Assembly: GCA_934675095.1 (NCBI GenBank)
Contig: CAKUPC010000005.1
Location: 1 to 52,493 of the forward strand
Reading direction: 5' to 3'
Length of the DNA: 52,493 bases
Source of the DNA: an uncultured Bacteroidales bacterium
Lineage (GTDB): Bacteria > Bacteroidota > Bacteroidia > Bacteroidales > UBA932
Shown piece by piece: positions 25,311-33,198 of this stretch (the first letter of the stretch is position 1; the number at the start of each line of letters is the position of its first letter). Position numbers and translations under genes: made by a program. The notes under the pieces were generated by a model. The model made no database searches. It saw only the letters and a list, made by a program, of their open reading frames with translations, and was not told the DNA's origin.

Positions 25311-26531
25311 TTATGGTATCATCGAGCATGCAATCTCTTCCTCAAACCGTGCCCGGCAGCCGCGGAATTTGCTCTCAAGAGTCCCGGTCTTAAGAGCCAG
25401 CCAGAGCTCGAACAACCGGTCCTGTATCATATATGCCGCTTTTGCAAGTTTCTGAACCATGGACAGTTTCTCACTCGTCAGATTGTTCAGCGAATGTTGT
25501 ACTGACGAGGCGTTGTCCAGGCCATATTTCTTCAGCATAGCCTCGGAAGTCAGACTTTTGGCGATGCCCTCGTTTGCTATGCAATAGAGCAGCTTCCTGT
25601 CCTTGAGGCTTGACACGCGGCTAATCTGTTCCCTGTATTCCTCGTCATGCCTGTTGAGAATCGAGCGGATTGCCTCCACAGCATCTTCCTTGCCGGCGCC
25701 GGGCTTGCCCTCCGTCATCATGAAAGTTTCTTTCATCACCTCCTGCATATTGAAGGTATTTCCGGACATCAGAAAATATACGAACTCCACCGCGTCGGCA
25801 TCAATGTCGCGTCCATAGGCTTCAAACATTGATTTCACGAAGTCTATATATGAATCCTTGCCGATAATGTCCAAGTCCATCGTCAGGGCACTTTTGTAGA
25901 AAGGCTGGTTGTAATTGAGGAACATCGTGTTGAGGATATGTCTTGAACTGCCCGAGAAAATGAACTTCGTGTTATTCAGTTCCTGAATCTTGCTGCGCAG
26001 TATGGCGGCCATGCGCTCCGGATAGCTCTCAATCTGCTGGAATTCATCGAATACAATGAGACCCGGTTTGTCGGCGTGCTCATATTCGTCCAGAATCTCG
26101 TTGATTGTGAAAACCGGATTCGGAGTGGCTCCAAGGCCGATAGACGAGAAATCTATCACCGTTCCGTTGTAGGAGCCGAGGTTCAGCTGGATTCCCTTTG
26201 CATACGACGCTAATGTTTTCCATGTCTTTGTTAGCTTCGCGAATGGAGACATCATGAACTTGTTCTGCAGCTCGCGTTCAAATTCGGACGCGGACAATGT
26301 CCCGAATACATCGACATATAGGGTGTTATAGTGTTTTGTAATCTCTTCCTGAGCCAATACGTGCTTGATGAGACTTGATTTGCCAACCCTTCGCGGAGCC
26401 TTCAGGACAACATTGTTCCCGTTTTTTATGTAACGGATAATTTCCGCCGTCTCGTTCTTTCTGTCACAGAAATATTTGTCCGGAATGTCAGTCCCGATAA
26501 AAAATGGATTCAGAGGTTTGCGTGATGCCAT
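25311..26531 (-). CDS. AAA/STAND-type ATPase
   Basis: This 406-residue protein belongs to the archaeal-type ATPase_2 family (MNS clade of STAND NTPases). Walker A APRRVGKSSLIK is near residues 43-54, and Walker B GLIVFDEFQQIE lies in the middle. The C-terminal part (LLYCIANEGIAKSLTSEAMLKKYG onward) looks like a winged helix. No nuclease motif is evident, unlike the next gene. Base composition is more A+T-rich than the flanking genes, and both ATPase genes may have arrived together. Function is unknown; relatives are multi-copy in many Bacteroidetes. Confidence 0.8.
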   Translation of the reverse strand: MASRKPLNPFFIGTDIPDKYFCDRKNETAEIIRYIKNGNNVVLKAPRRVGKSSLIKHVLAQEEITKHYNTLYVDVFGTLSASEFERELQNKFMMSPFAKLTKTWKTLASYAKGIQLNLGSYNGTVIDFSSIGLGATPNPVFTINEILDEYEHADKPGLIVFDEFQQIESYPERMAAILRSKIQELNNTKFIFSGSSRHILNTMFLNYNQPFYKSALTMDLDIIGKDSYIDFVKSMFEAYGRDIDADAVEFVYFLMSGNTFNMQEVMKETFMMTEGKPGAGKEDAVEAIRSILNRHDEEYREQISRVSSLKDRKLLYCIANEGIAKSLTSEAMLKKYGLDNASSVQHSLNNLTSEKLSMVQKLAKAAYMIQDRLFELWLALKTGTLESKFRGCRARFEEEIACSMIP

Positions 26532-26643
26532 AGTGTATAATTTTCCGCAAGGTAGGCATATTTCCCATTTTATACAAAAAATATTATATTTTTTCTATAA
26601 AATATTTGCAAAAATTTGTCGTGTTCTTGCAACTCATTGCAAA
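26532..26643. other. A+T-rich spacer between the two ATPase genes
   Basis: This 112-base stretch is very A+T-rich, with long A and T runs. No exact TAnnTTTG box with a proper -33 element is present for the gene at 25311-26531. No reading frame or stable hairpin is recognised. Confidence 0.5.
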
Positions 26644-28071
26644 TCAGTTGAACAGCTGCTCCATTGTCACCTCGCTATGTACCAGACTATGATGAAGTCC
26701 GTCGGCTACGCCGTATGTCGTTACGAAGGTTATTACCAAAGAAAATTTAGTTTTGGTAGAACTTTGGAAGAGTTCCAGCCTTTGCCTCAACTGCTGTTCG
26801 TAGGCTTCGGTGATGCGATACTCCGATTTACTGAATTTCATTTCGCATAAATGGATGATGCGGTCTGCACGTTTTATGACAAGGTCGATTTGTCCGCCCT
26901 TTTGTCCGTCGCCCGCAGTCTTTCTCCATGCCGATATTTCTGTCGCCATCCCGGAGATTCCCAATGCGCGTTTGATGCAGTCGGTGTGCATCAGGCAGAC
27001 TGTCTCGAATGTGAGCCCCTGCCATACGGAAACGGCGCGTGATTCAAAGTTGTGGCTCCACCATTGTTCGTCGCCCGACGTGTCCTGCATGACGAACTTA
27101 TAGTAAAACAAGGTGTAGAAATCCACCAGACGATAAATCGTGTCTTTTGATTTCTGTCCGAAGTTCCGGCTCCGCGCGATGAAGTCACAGCGCTCAAGAT
27201 TCGTCAGCACGCGGGTAAGTGTTCCTCCGCTCACCCCCGTGGCCTTGGCGATTTCGTCTCGGGACATACCGTCATGATGACCTGCCAGTGACTTTACAAC
27301 ATTGATATACAGGTCGGCATTGGAAAACAGGGCGTTGTAAAGTTCGTCAAACTCACTTCGCATTATGCCTCCCGGTGCAAAAAACAGCCTATCCACATTT
27401 TGAACCAGACTTTCGCCGGGATTCACTAGACTCAGGTAGAACGGAATGCCGCCGAAAACCATATAGCACTGGAGAATCTGGTATTTGTCCCACCTGCAGT
27501 GTTTTCTCTGAAGATATTCCTCCGTCTCATGCAGCGTGAACGGCCTGACATAAATGCTGCTGGTGATGCGTGCGTGCAAACCTCCCTGATTTTCAATCAG
27601 ATTGTCAACCATCCATGATGTAGCGGAACCGCTGGCGATGAGCACGATGTCGCAGCGACGTGCCGCCCACCCGTTCCAGAAGTCTTCCAAAGCGGAGACA
27701 AAGTCCGACTTCTGTGTGTCTATCCATGGCATTTCGTCTATGAAAATCACCTTTTTCTTGCCCGCATCCAGCGATTCGAGATAGTCCTCAAGGGCATAAA
27801 ATGCGTCGAACCAGTCGTCAAACTTGTCTGCCTTTGTGCCGGAGAATTTTTTCAGTGCTCTGGCGAAACTCGTGAGTTGTCTTTGTCTGGACAGATTGTG
27901 CCCGCCGACAAACATAAAATCATATTTCCCCTGATAGTATTGGTCTATGAGAAAAGTCTTTCCGACCCTTCGCCTCCCATAGACTATGACAAATTCCGAA
28001 CGGTCGGAATCCATGACTCTTTTGAGTTCGTTGCATTCCCTTTCCCTGCCGACAAGTTTGCTTCTTACCAT
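26644..28071 (-). CDS. DUF234-type ATPase with nuclease-like C-terminus
   Basis: This 475-residue protein starts MVRSKLVGRERECNELKRV. Walker A YGRRRVGKTFLID is near residues 29-41 and Walker B KKVIFIDEMPW near 112-121. A winged helix at about 265-305 (SRDEIAKATGVSGGTLTRVL) follows. The C-terminal DUF234 domain carries GGQIDLVIKRADRIIHLCEMK, the spacing of a PD-(D/E)XK nuclease site. The family is widespread and often multi-copy in Bacteroidetes and archaea, without an established function. A good promoter and a 57-base inverted repeat lie upstream. It is more A+T-rich than its neighbours. Confidence 0.85.
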   Translation of the reverse strand: MVRSKLVGRERECNELKRVMDSDRSEFVIVYGRRRVGKTFLIDQYYQGKYDFMFVGGHNLSRQRQLTSFARALKKFSGTKADKFDDWFDAFYALEDYLESLDAGKKKVIFIDEMPWIDTQKSDFVSALEDFWNGWAARRCDIVLIASGSATSWMVDNLIENQGGLHARITSSIYVRPFTLHETEEYLQRKHCRWDKYQILQCYMVFGGIPFYLSLVNPGESLVQNVDRLFFAPGGIMRSEFDELYNALFSNADLYINVVKSLAGHHDGMSRDEIAKATGVSGGTLTRVLTNLERCDFIARSRNFGQKSKDTIYRLVDFYTLFYYKFVMQDTSGDEQWWSHNFESRAVSVWQGLTFETVCLMHTDCIKRALGISGMATEISAWRKTAGDGQKGGQIDLVIKRADRIIHLCEMKFSKSEYRITEAYEQQLRQRLELFQSSTKTKFSLVITFVTTYGVADGLHHSLVHSEVTMEQLFN

Positions 28072-28095
28072 AATTGTGAATATTGCTTACGACAG

Positions 28096-28126
28096 CAAAT
28101 ATAGTGTTTATTATCAGGAATAGAAA
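28096..28126 (-). promoter_or_regulatory. Promoter of the DUF234 ATPase gene
   Basis: On the minus strand TTTC (28123-28126), 19 bases, then TATATTTG (28096-28103). Spacing and -7 box are exact. The large inverted repeat begins 8 bases further upstream. Confidence 0.65.
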
Positions 28127-28133
28127 TAAAGAT

Positions 28134-28190
28134 GGGCGATTTTTTACCCAAATCTCACAAAAGACGGTACATTTGGGTAAAAAATCGCCC
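28134..28190. repeat. 57-bp inverted repeat with perfect 20-bp arms
   Basis: Left arm 28134-28153 and right arm 28171-28190 are perfect reverse complements of 20 bases (GGGCGATTTTTTACCCAAAT), with a 17-base loop between them. It lies between the methyltransferase stop and the DUF234 ATPase promoter. No target-site duplication is clear at the ends. It could be a strong hairpin, a MITE-like remnant or a protein-binding site. Confidence 0.85.
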
Positions 28191-28200
28191 TAAAATGCAT

Positions 28201-28218
28201 CGTTCACCCCTTGGTGAG
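28201..28218 (-). terminator. Possible terminator of the methyltransferase gene
   Basis: CGCTCACC and GGTGAACG (minus strand) form a stem with one G-T pair and a 4-base loop just after the methyltransferase stop. ATGCATTTTAGG follows, a weak T-tract. The larger inverted repeat next to it may add to termination. Confidence 0.4.
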
Positions 28219-28222
28219 CGGG

Positions 28223-29866
28223 TTATATCCGCTCGGTGAAGAGCAGCAGGTTTTTGTCGGATTTGTCAGCGTGGAGGGCGAAGATGTGGTAGCGGTCTGA
28301 GGATTTGCTGCGGAGGCGTCTGCGGAGTTCTTCGCTGGTCATGCGGACACTGCGGGCGGTCACTTCCGCTTCGGGGTGCCTTTGGCCGAACTCCTTGAGC
28401 GCCTTGCCCGACATCTCACAGACATCGAGGATGCGGAACAGTTTACCTGCCCTTGCAGTGCTTATGTTCATGAGGTGGCTCTTCTCCTTGTCGTTGTGCT
28501 CCTCCGTACTGCTGTGCTCATCCTCATCCGGCACGGGAGGAATGCCGGTCGTCATATAATCGTCTTCCAATATATAATAGTGCGTGTCACGCCCGAGTGC
28601 GGGAGCGTCAAGACATTTCCCGATGAGCCTGAAACATCCGGCTTTCATCAGCGCCTTGCCCGGCTCAAACAGCAGCGCTCCAGGGACAATTTCCTCCGCA
28701 TCCGCGAGGCGCAGTCCCGTGCAGTCGTTTTCCTCGTCGCGCCAGAATTCAAACACGGGGAACTCATCCTCTTTGTCGTCGCCTTCCACCATGTCGAGGT
28801 TATATACTTTTATCTGGCATCCGTCCCTCTTTTCCGGTGACAGAACATCTTGACACTCAGACTGTTTCTCTGGAATCAGGACTTCCGTTTGTTCGATGTC
28901 CGCATCCCGCCGCATCAGGACAAGCAATTCCTTGCATTCTCCTCCGGCCTCGATGACCTGAAGTTCGCGGCACTCATTCCCGAGCCTTTCGAGAATCATG
29001 CTGATGTCAGCCATGGGGGAGAGTTTCACTGCCAGAACTGGAGCAATTTCAAGCAGCATATTCTTGATTTTCAGAATGTCAGGTGAACAGTCCTCCAAAA
29101 GAAACACCTTTTTCCCGCCTCCGTCCCGTCGCGCAGGGTCGAGATAAATCACGCCGGGGTGAAATTTCTCAAGCCTTTCCCGAAGGACTCCGTCGAAATC
29201 GCATACCCCTTCATTTGTCTTGCCGCACTCCGTCATGCCGTTCCTTTGGGGAAAGCCATTGTCGGCATCCTTTACATCCGTGTCTCCCTTGCCGTCCTCA
29301 CCGAGCGTCCTTGGGCTCGCCTCAAAGCAACAAACCTCAATGTTTCCGGCTCCGAGCACCCTGAAATTGTGCACCGCGGCATCAGCAAGCACAGGAAGCA
29401 TCTCGTTGTAGAGCACAGCCTCCGCCACCTTCGAGAACTCAAGGCAATCTACGCCGAGCCCCCCGGTAAGGTCCGCGATGCGCCATCGGCATTCTTCCGC
29501 TACTGCATTTTGCCCGGCATCGCTTCCGTCAGCACTCCTCGACGCACCCCCATTAAGGATTTCTGAAGCATCCGCGCAGTTCATGCTGTTTCCCCTCAGG
29601 AACTCCCTGATTGCCCGGGCCTTGTGCCGTGCCGCAGCTTCTCCGCTGCACTGCTCCGCCGACAATGTCCTTGGCAGCACCAGCCCCTCGGTAGTGGCCC
29701 AGACGGGAGCCTTCCCGGCCAGTTTCCGCCTGCTCACAAGCGTGCTCACGGCAGCCGCCACATCAATCTCCGGCCACTTACCTTTCTGCAGCGCCAGCCT
29801 GTCCGGGTCGTCCCCGTAATGCTCCGCGATAAACTCCGCTAGCCGATTCATATTTTCAGACGACAT
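28223..29866 (-). CDS. Class I SAM-dependent methyltransferase with THUMP-like domain
   Basis: This protein has about 547 residues from MSSENMNRL; starts at 29872 and 29851 are also possible. SAM motif I reads RIADLTGGLGVDCLEFSKV, and the motif YLDPARRD lies near the middle. The C-terminal part from about residue 475 (RILDVCEMSGKALKEF to LLLFTER) resembles the THUMP-like domain of this family, suggesting an RNA substrate. Several hydrophilic inserts lengthen it (DGSDAGQNAVAEE; a stretch rich in Asp, Gly, Asn and Glu before YLDPARRD; PDEDEHSSTEEHNDKEK). The frame stays open far upstream, antisense to the mutase gene, which I treat as a composition effect. Confidence 0.8.
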   Translation of the reverse strand: MSSENMNRLAEFIAEHYGDDPDRLALQKGKWPEIDVAAAVSTLVSRRKLAGKAPVWATTEGLVLPRTLSAEQCSGEAAARHKARAIREFLRGNSMNCADASEILNGGASRSADGSDAGQNAVAEECRWRIADLTGGLGVDCLEFSKVAEAVLYNEMLPVLADAAVHNFRVLGAGNIEVCCFEASPRTLGEDGKGDTDVKDADNGFPQRNGMTECGKTNEGVCDFDGVLRERLEKFHPGVIYLDPARRDGGGKKVFLLEDCSPDILKIKNMLLEIAPVLAVKLSPMADISMILERLGNECRELQVIEAGGECKELLVLMRRDADIEQTEVLIPEKQSECQDVLSPEKRDGCQIKVYNLDMVEGDDKEDEFPVFEFWRDEENDCTGLRLADAEEIVPGALLFEPGKALMKAGCFRLIGKCLDAPALGRDTHYYILEDDYMTTGIPPVPDEDEHSSTEEHNDKEKSHLMNISTARAGKLFRILDVCEMSGKALKEFGQRHPEAEVTARSVRMTSEELRRRLRSKSSDRYHIFALHADKSDKNLLLFTERI

Positions 29867-29877
29867 ATTCATGAGCG

Positions 29878-29885
29878 CAAAGTTA
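29878..29885 (-). promoter_or_regulatory. -7 box of the methyltransferase gene
   Basis: On the minus strand TAACTTTG matches the consensus. Its position makes the ATG at 29872 too close to the start site and favours 29866 or 29851. No good -33 element is seen. Confidence 0.5.
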
Positions 29886-29907
29886 GAAATCTTACTGCAA
29901 ATTTCTC

Positions 29908-29938
29908 TTTCGTGGGATTGATATTTGTTGTATTTTTG
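29908..29938 (+). promoter_or_regulatory. Promoter of the phosphohexomutase gene
   Basis: TTTC (29908-29911), 19 bases, then TATTTTTG (29931-29938). The box lies downstream of an in-frame ATG at 29912, which rules that start out and supports the ATG at 29966. Confidence 0.7.
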
Positions 29939-29965
29939 CATCGAATTTATAAAATATTGAGACTT

Positions 29966-31627
29966 ATGGACTACATGGAAAATGCGAAATCCTGGATTCT
30001 CGGGGATTATGACGAGGCAACGAAAGAGGCTGTGCATCAGCTGATTGATTCCGGCGATACGGCCGCCCTCGAGGACGCTTTCTACAAGAAGCTGGAGTTC
30101 GGCACGGGCGGACTTCGCGGAAAGATGGGCGTGGGAACCAACAGGATGAACAAATATACGGTCGGGATGGCCACTCAGGGGCTTGCGAACTACATTCTTG
30201 AGAATGTGCCGGGCGAGAACCACTCGGTCTGCATCTCCTTCGACAGCAGGAACAACAGCGCGGAATTTGCCAAGATTACGGCCCATGTGCTCGCGAACAA
30301 CGGAATCGACGTCTGGCTCTACGACCGTCTGCGTCCGATTCCTCTCCTGAGCTTTGCAGTGAGGACGAAAAAGGCGACTGCCGGCGTGATGATAACCGCC
30401 TCCCACAATCCTAAGGAATATAACGGCTACAAGGTGTTCTGGAGCGACGGGGCGCAGATTATCTCTCCTGTCGATAAGGACATCGTCGCCGAAGTGAACA
30501 AGATTACCGACCCTTCCATGGTGAAGTTTGAACCGGGCGACAAATGCGCTGAGATTACTCTCATGGGCGATGAGATGGACAAGGCATATATGGATGCGGT
30601 GACGACCCTCATGCTTTCGCCGGAGTCCGTCGCGCGTCATTTCAACATGAAGATAGTCTATACTCCGCTTCACGGCTCGGGCGTGCGCATCGTCCCGGCG
30701 CTTCTCGACCGCGTGGGCTTCAAGAACATCTATCATGTTCCCGAGCAGGACATCAGCGACGGGAACTTCCCGACCGTCCAGTCTCCGAATCCTGAGAACG
30801 GGGAGGCTCTTACGATGGCAATCGCTGTGGCGGACAGGGAGAATGCCGACCTCGTGCTCGCGACCGACCCGGACGCCGACCGCGTTGGAATAGCCGTTCG
30901 TGACGACAAGGGCAAGATGGTGCTGCTCAACGGCAACCAGACCGGCTCCATCCTTACATACTACATACTTCGCCGTCGTTCTGAACTCGGAACGCTCCAC
31001 AAGGGGTGCTACTGCGTGAAGACCATCGTCACCACTGAGCTGCTCCGCGCAATCTGCGAAAAATACGGTGTGAAGGTCTATAATGTCCTCACAGGGTTCA
31101 AGTACATCGCCGACGTTGTGCGTAAGAACGAAGGGAAGGGCGAGTTCGTCTGCGGAGGAGAGGAAAGCTACGGATTCAACGTAGGGGAGTTCGTCCGCGA
31201 CAAGGACGCTCCGATTTCCTGCGCGATGGTCGCCGAGTGCGCCGCTTGGGCGGCGGATCAGGGCAAGACGCTCTATGAGCTTCTCCAGGACATCTACAGG
31301 GAGTTCGGCTACTACCGCGAGGCTCTTGTCTCGCTCGTGCGTGAGGGCAAGGCCGGTGCGGAGGAAATCGCCTCTATCATGGTGGAGATGAGGAACAACC
31401 CGCCGAAGTCGCTTGCCGGCTCGCCTGTGGTGAAGGTCATCGACTATCTCAAGCCTGAGCAGACGGGGCTGCCTTCGTCCAATGTTCTTCAGTTCTATTC
31501 CGCCGAGGGTGATGTCGTTTCCGTGCGTCCGTCCGGAACCGAGCCGAAAATCAAGTTCTATTTCGGGGCGCACGGCGACAATGCCGATGCGAAGATTGAG
31601 CAGATGAAGGAACAATTCGGGTTGTAA
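29966..31627 (+). CDS. Phospho-sugar mutase (phosphoglucomutase/phosphomannomutase)
   Basis: This 553-residue alpha-D-phosphohexomutase moves phosphate between C1 and C6 of a hexose. The phosphoserine motif TASHNPKEYNGYK has Ser146. The Mg-binding loop is ATDPDADRVG, the sugar-binding loop CGGEESYGF, and the C-terminal phosphate loop RPSGTEPKIKFYF. The start MDYMENAKSWI was chosen because the promoter lies between it and an upstream ATG. Glucose-1-phosphate made here could feed dTDP-rhamnose synthesis by RmlA, encoded 13 kb downstream. The stop overlaps the next ATG by one base. Confidence 0.92.
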   Translation: MDYMENAKSWILGDYDEATKEAVHQLIDSGDTAALEDAFYKKLEFGTGGLRGKMGVGTNRMNKYTVGMATQGLANYILENVPGENHSVCISFDSRNNSAEFAKITAHVLANNGIDVWLYDRLRPIPLLSFAVRTKKATAGVMITASHNPKEYNGYKVFWSDGAQIISPVDKDIVAEVNKITDPSMVKFEPGDKCAEITLMGDEMDKAYMDAVTTLMLSPESVARHFNMKIVYTPLHGSGVRIVPALLDRVGFKNIYHVPEQDISDGNFPTVQSPNPENGEALTMAIAVADRENADLVLATDPDADRVGIAVRDDKGKMVLLNGNQTGSILTYYILRRRSELGTLHKGCYCVKTIVTTELLRAICEKYGVKVYNVLTGFKYIADVVRKNEGKGEFVCGGEESYGFNVGEFVRDKDAPISCAMVAECAAWAADQGKTLYELLQDIYREFGYYREALVSLVREGKAGAEEIASIMVEMRNNPPKSLAGSPVVKVIDYLKPEQTGLPSSNVLQFYSAEGDVVSVRPSGTEPKIKFYFGAHGDNADAKIEQMKEQFGL

Positions 31628-32244
31628 TGCGGAAGATATTATGGCTCCACGGATTCGGCGGCTCGGCGAAATCCGGCATCGTCAACTTTCTGAGGAAATA
31701 CTACCCTCAGTTCGACTGGGTCGCTCCGGAGCTGAACCACCATCCCGGAGAGTCCATAGCGAAGATAAACGGGCTGCTGGACGGCGGTGACGTTGCCGCC
31801 GTTCTCGGCACCTCGCTCGGCGGCTTCTATGCCGTCTGCTGTGATTTTCGCGGACCCGAACTTGTCATAAACCCGGCGGTGAACCCGTATGAGACAATTC
31901 AGAACCACCTTGGCAAAAACAAGTGGTTCGGTCCCCGTTCGGACGGCGCGACAGAGTTTACCGTGACCGAGGACGACGTGAAGGAGTTCCTTGACTGGCC
32001 TCTTCCCGTAGGCAATGACGAGTGCGTCACTCCGACCGGCGAGGAGGCCTTTCCCGGAATGCTCCCCGACAGGATTCTCTGCCACTACACCGAGCACGAC
32101 CCGCTTCTGGGCGAGGAAATCAAGGCTGACTATGAACGCCTGTTCCAGAGCCGCGAGATGATGACCCACCACGTCCTTCCGGGTCACGTTGTCACCGAGA
32201 GCTACATCGTCCGCATCCTTCCCAAGTTCATCTGGAACGTCTGA
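31627..32244 (+). CDS. YqiA/YcfP-type alpha/beta-fold esterase
   Basis: This 205-residue small hydrolase starts MRKILWLHGFGGSAKSG. The nucleophile elbow VLGTSLGGFYA lies near residues 58-68, and DPLLGEE and HVLPGHVVTESY carry the likely acid and histidine. Members of this family are cytosolic esterases of unclear physiological role. It overlaps the mutase stop by one base (TAATG), so the two are translationally coupled. lplA follows 57 bases downstream. Confidence 0.82.
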   Translation: MRKILWLHGFGGSAKSGIVNFLRKYYPQFDWVAPELNHHPGESIAKINGLLDGGDVAAVLGTSLGGFYAVCCDFRGPELVINPAVNPYETIQNHLGKNKWFGPRSDGATEFTVTEDDVKEFLDWPLPVGNDECVTPTGEEAFPGMLPDRILCHYTEHDPLLGEEIKADYERLFQSREMMTHHVLPGHVVTESYIVRILPKFIWNV

Positions 32245-32301
32245 ACTTTCGTTCGCGGAAAAATCCCCCCCCCAACTTGGGGAAATTATAATTGTTTGAA
32301 A
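32245..32301. other. Spacer with C9 run and palindrome upstream of lplA
   Basis: This 57-base gap holds nine consecutive C residues (32265-32273) that run into the near-perfect dyad CCCCAACTTGGGG (32270-32282). No TAnnTTTG promoter box is present. Homopolymer runs of this length are prone to length change. Confidence 0.6.
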
Positions 32302-33120
32302 ATGACTTGTTTATCACTTCCTGACAACAACGGCGCCGACCGCCGTCTGGTGTTCTACCTCTCGATGGAGGAATATGCCGCGGAGCATCTTGACGAACTT
32401 ATAGCCAATCAGCGTGGAACGTCTGAAAAGAGTTCCACGGATGGAGAAAGGACCGCGTGGAACAATGCCGGGGCGTTCTTCATCTGGCAGGTGAGCCCCA
32501 CGGTAATCTTCGGACGCAATCAGGACATGAACGCCGAGGTAAATGTCCCGTATTGCAGAGAGCACGGCATCGCGATGTACCGACGAAAAAGCGGAGGAGG
32601 CTGCGTCTTTGCCGATAAGGGAAACATAATGATTTCATACATAAGGCATTGTTCTGACGTCGCGGAGCTTTTCTCTGAGTATCTGGAAAAACTCGCCGGC
32701 TTCCTGCGCAGCCTCGGTATAAATGCGGAAGTCTCAGGACGCAACGACGTGCTTGTCGATGGGAGGAAGGTCTCCGGTAACGCGTTCTCACTCAAGCCGA
32801 ACGGCGTCGGCATAGTCCACGGCACCTTTCTCTACAACCTCGACTTTGCCACGATGTCGTCGGCCATAACTCCTTCCCGCGCCAAGCTTGAAAGCAAGGG
32901 AGTTCATTCCGTGGAGCAGAGGGTCCTGAATCTGAAATCCGTCCTGGATGAAAAAAATATAGGCCTTCAGGCATTGAAATCGGCAATTATTTCATATTTT
33001 TGTACGAATGAACTGGAACTGACGGCGGCGCAGGTCGGAGAAATTTCGGAAATCGAAAGGGGCTACCTTGAGCCGTCGTTCATAAACGGTCATGTCGGGA
33101 CTTCGGACGACCGGCTGTAG
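32302..33120 (+). CDS. lplA: Lipoate-protein ligase A
   Basis: This 272-residue enzyme attaches lipoate to the lysine of acceptor proteins such as GcvH, via lipoyl-AMP. The motifs are VIFGRNQDMNAEVN, the lipoate-binding RRKSGGGCVFADKGN and the lysine loop GRKVSGNAFSLK. It lacks the large C-terminal accessory domain of E. coli LplA, as in many Firmicutes and Bacteroidetes. I chose the ATG at 32302 over a TTG two codons upstream. A hydrophilic insert (RGTSEKSSTDGERTAW) lies before FFIWQVSPT. Its position just before gcvT and gcvH makes GcvH the obvious target. Confidence 0.9.
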   Translation: MTCLSLPDNNGADRRLVFYLSMEEYAAEHLDELIANQRGTSEKSSTDGERTAWNNAGAFFIWQVSPTVIFGRNQDMNAEVNVPYCREHGIAMYRRKSGGGCVFADKGNIMISYIRHCSDVAELFSEYLEKLAGFLRSLGINAEVSGRNDVLVDGRKVSGNAFSLKPNGVGIVHGTFLYNLDFATMSSAITPSRAKLESKGVHSVEQRVLNLKSVLDEKNIGLQALKSAIISYFCTNELELTAAQVGEISEIERGYLEPSFINGHVGTSDDRL

Positions 33121-33198
33121 CGGGGGACTCCTGCTCCGATGACAGGTCGCCTGAGACTCCTGGCAAGTCTGAGACTTATGGTATGAAATAAATTTGTA
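33121..33198. other. Spacer between lplA and gcvT
   Basis: A weak dyad AGACT-loop-AGTCT (about 33155-33171) and the direct repeat CTGAGACT are visible. TAAATTTG at 33189-33196 matches the -7 consensus, but it is 2 bases from the gcvT ATG and lacks a -33 partner. No riboswitch fold is recognised. Confidence 0.4.

Noticed and set aside
29867..31615. Long open frame on the minus strand antisense to the phosphohexomutase, continuous with the methyltransferase frame
   Set aside because: The plus-strand frame encodes a complete mutase with all motifs. The antisense frame has no family features, and a promoter for the methyltransferase lies at 29878-29885, after this extension. It reflects GC-rich codon usage.
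32233..32463. Repeated TGGAACGTCTGAA and CGTGGAAC segments at the YqiA-like gene end and inside the lplA insert, with a similar GTGGAAC-11-GTTCCAC dyad at 10800-10824
   Set aside because: Repeats this short occur by chance in a window of this size, and no common context explains them; kept only as a note.
33189..33196. TAAATTTG before gcvT as a promoter
   Set aside because: It is only 2 bases from the ATG, has no -33 partner, and the GcvT start is fixed by family conservation.
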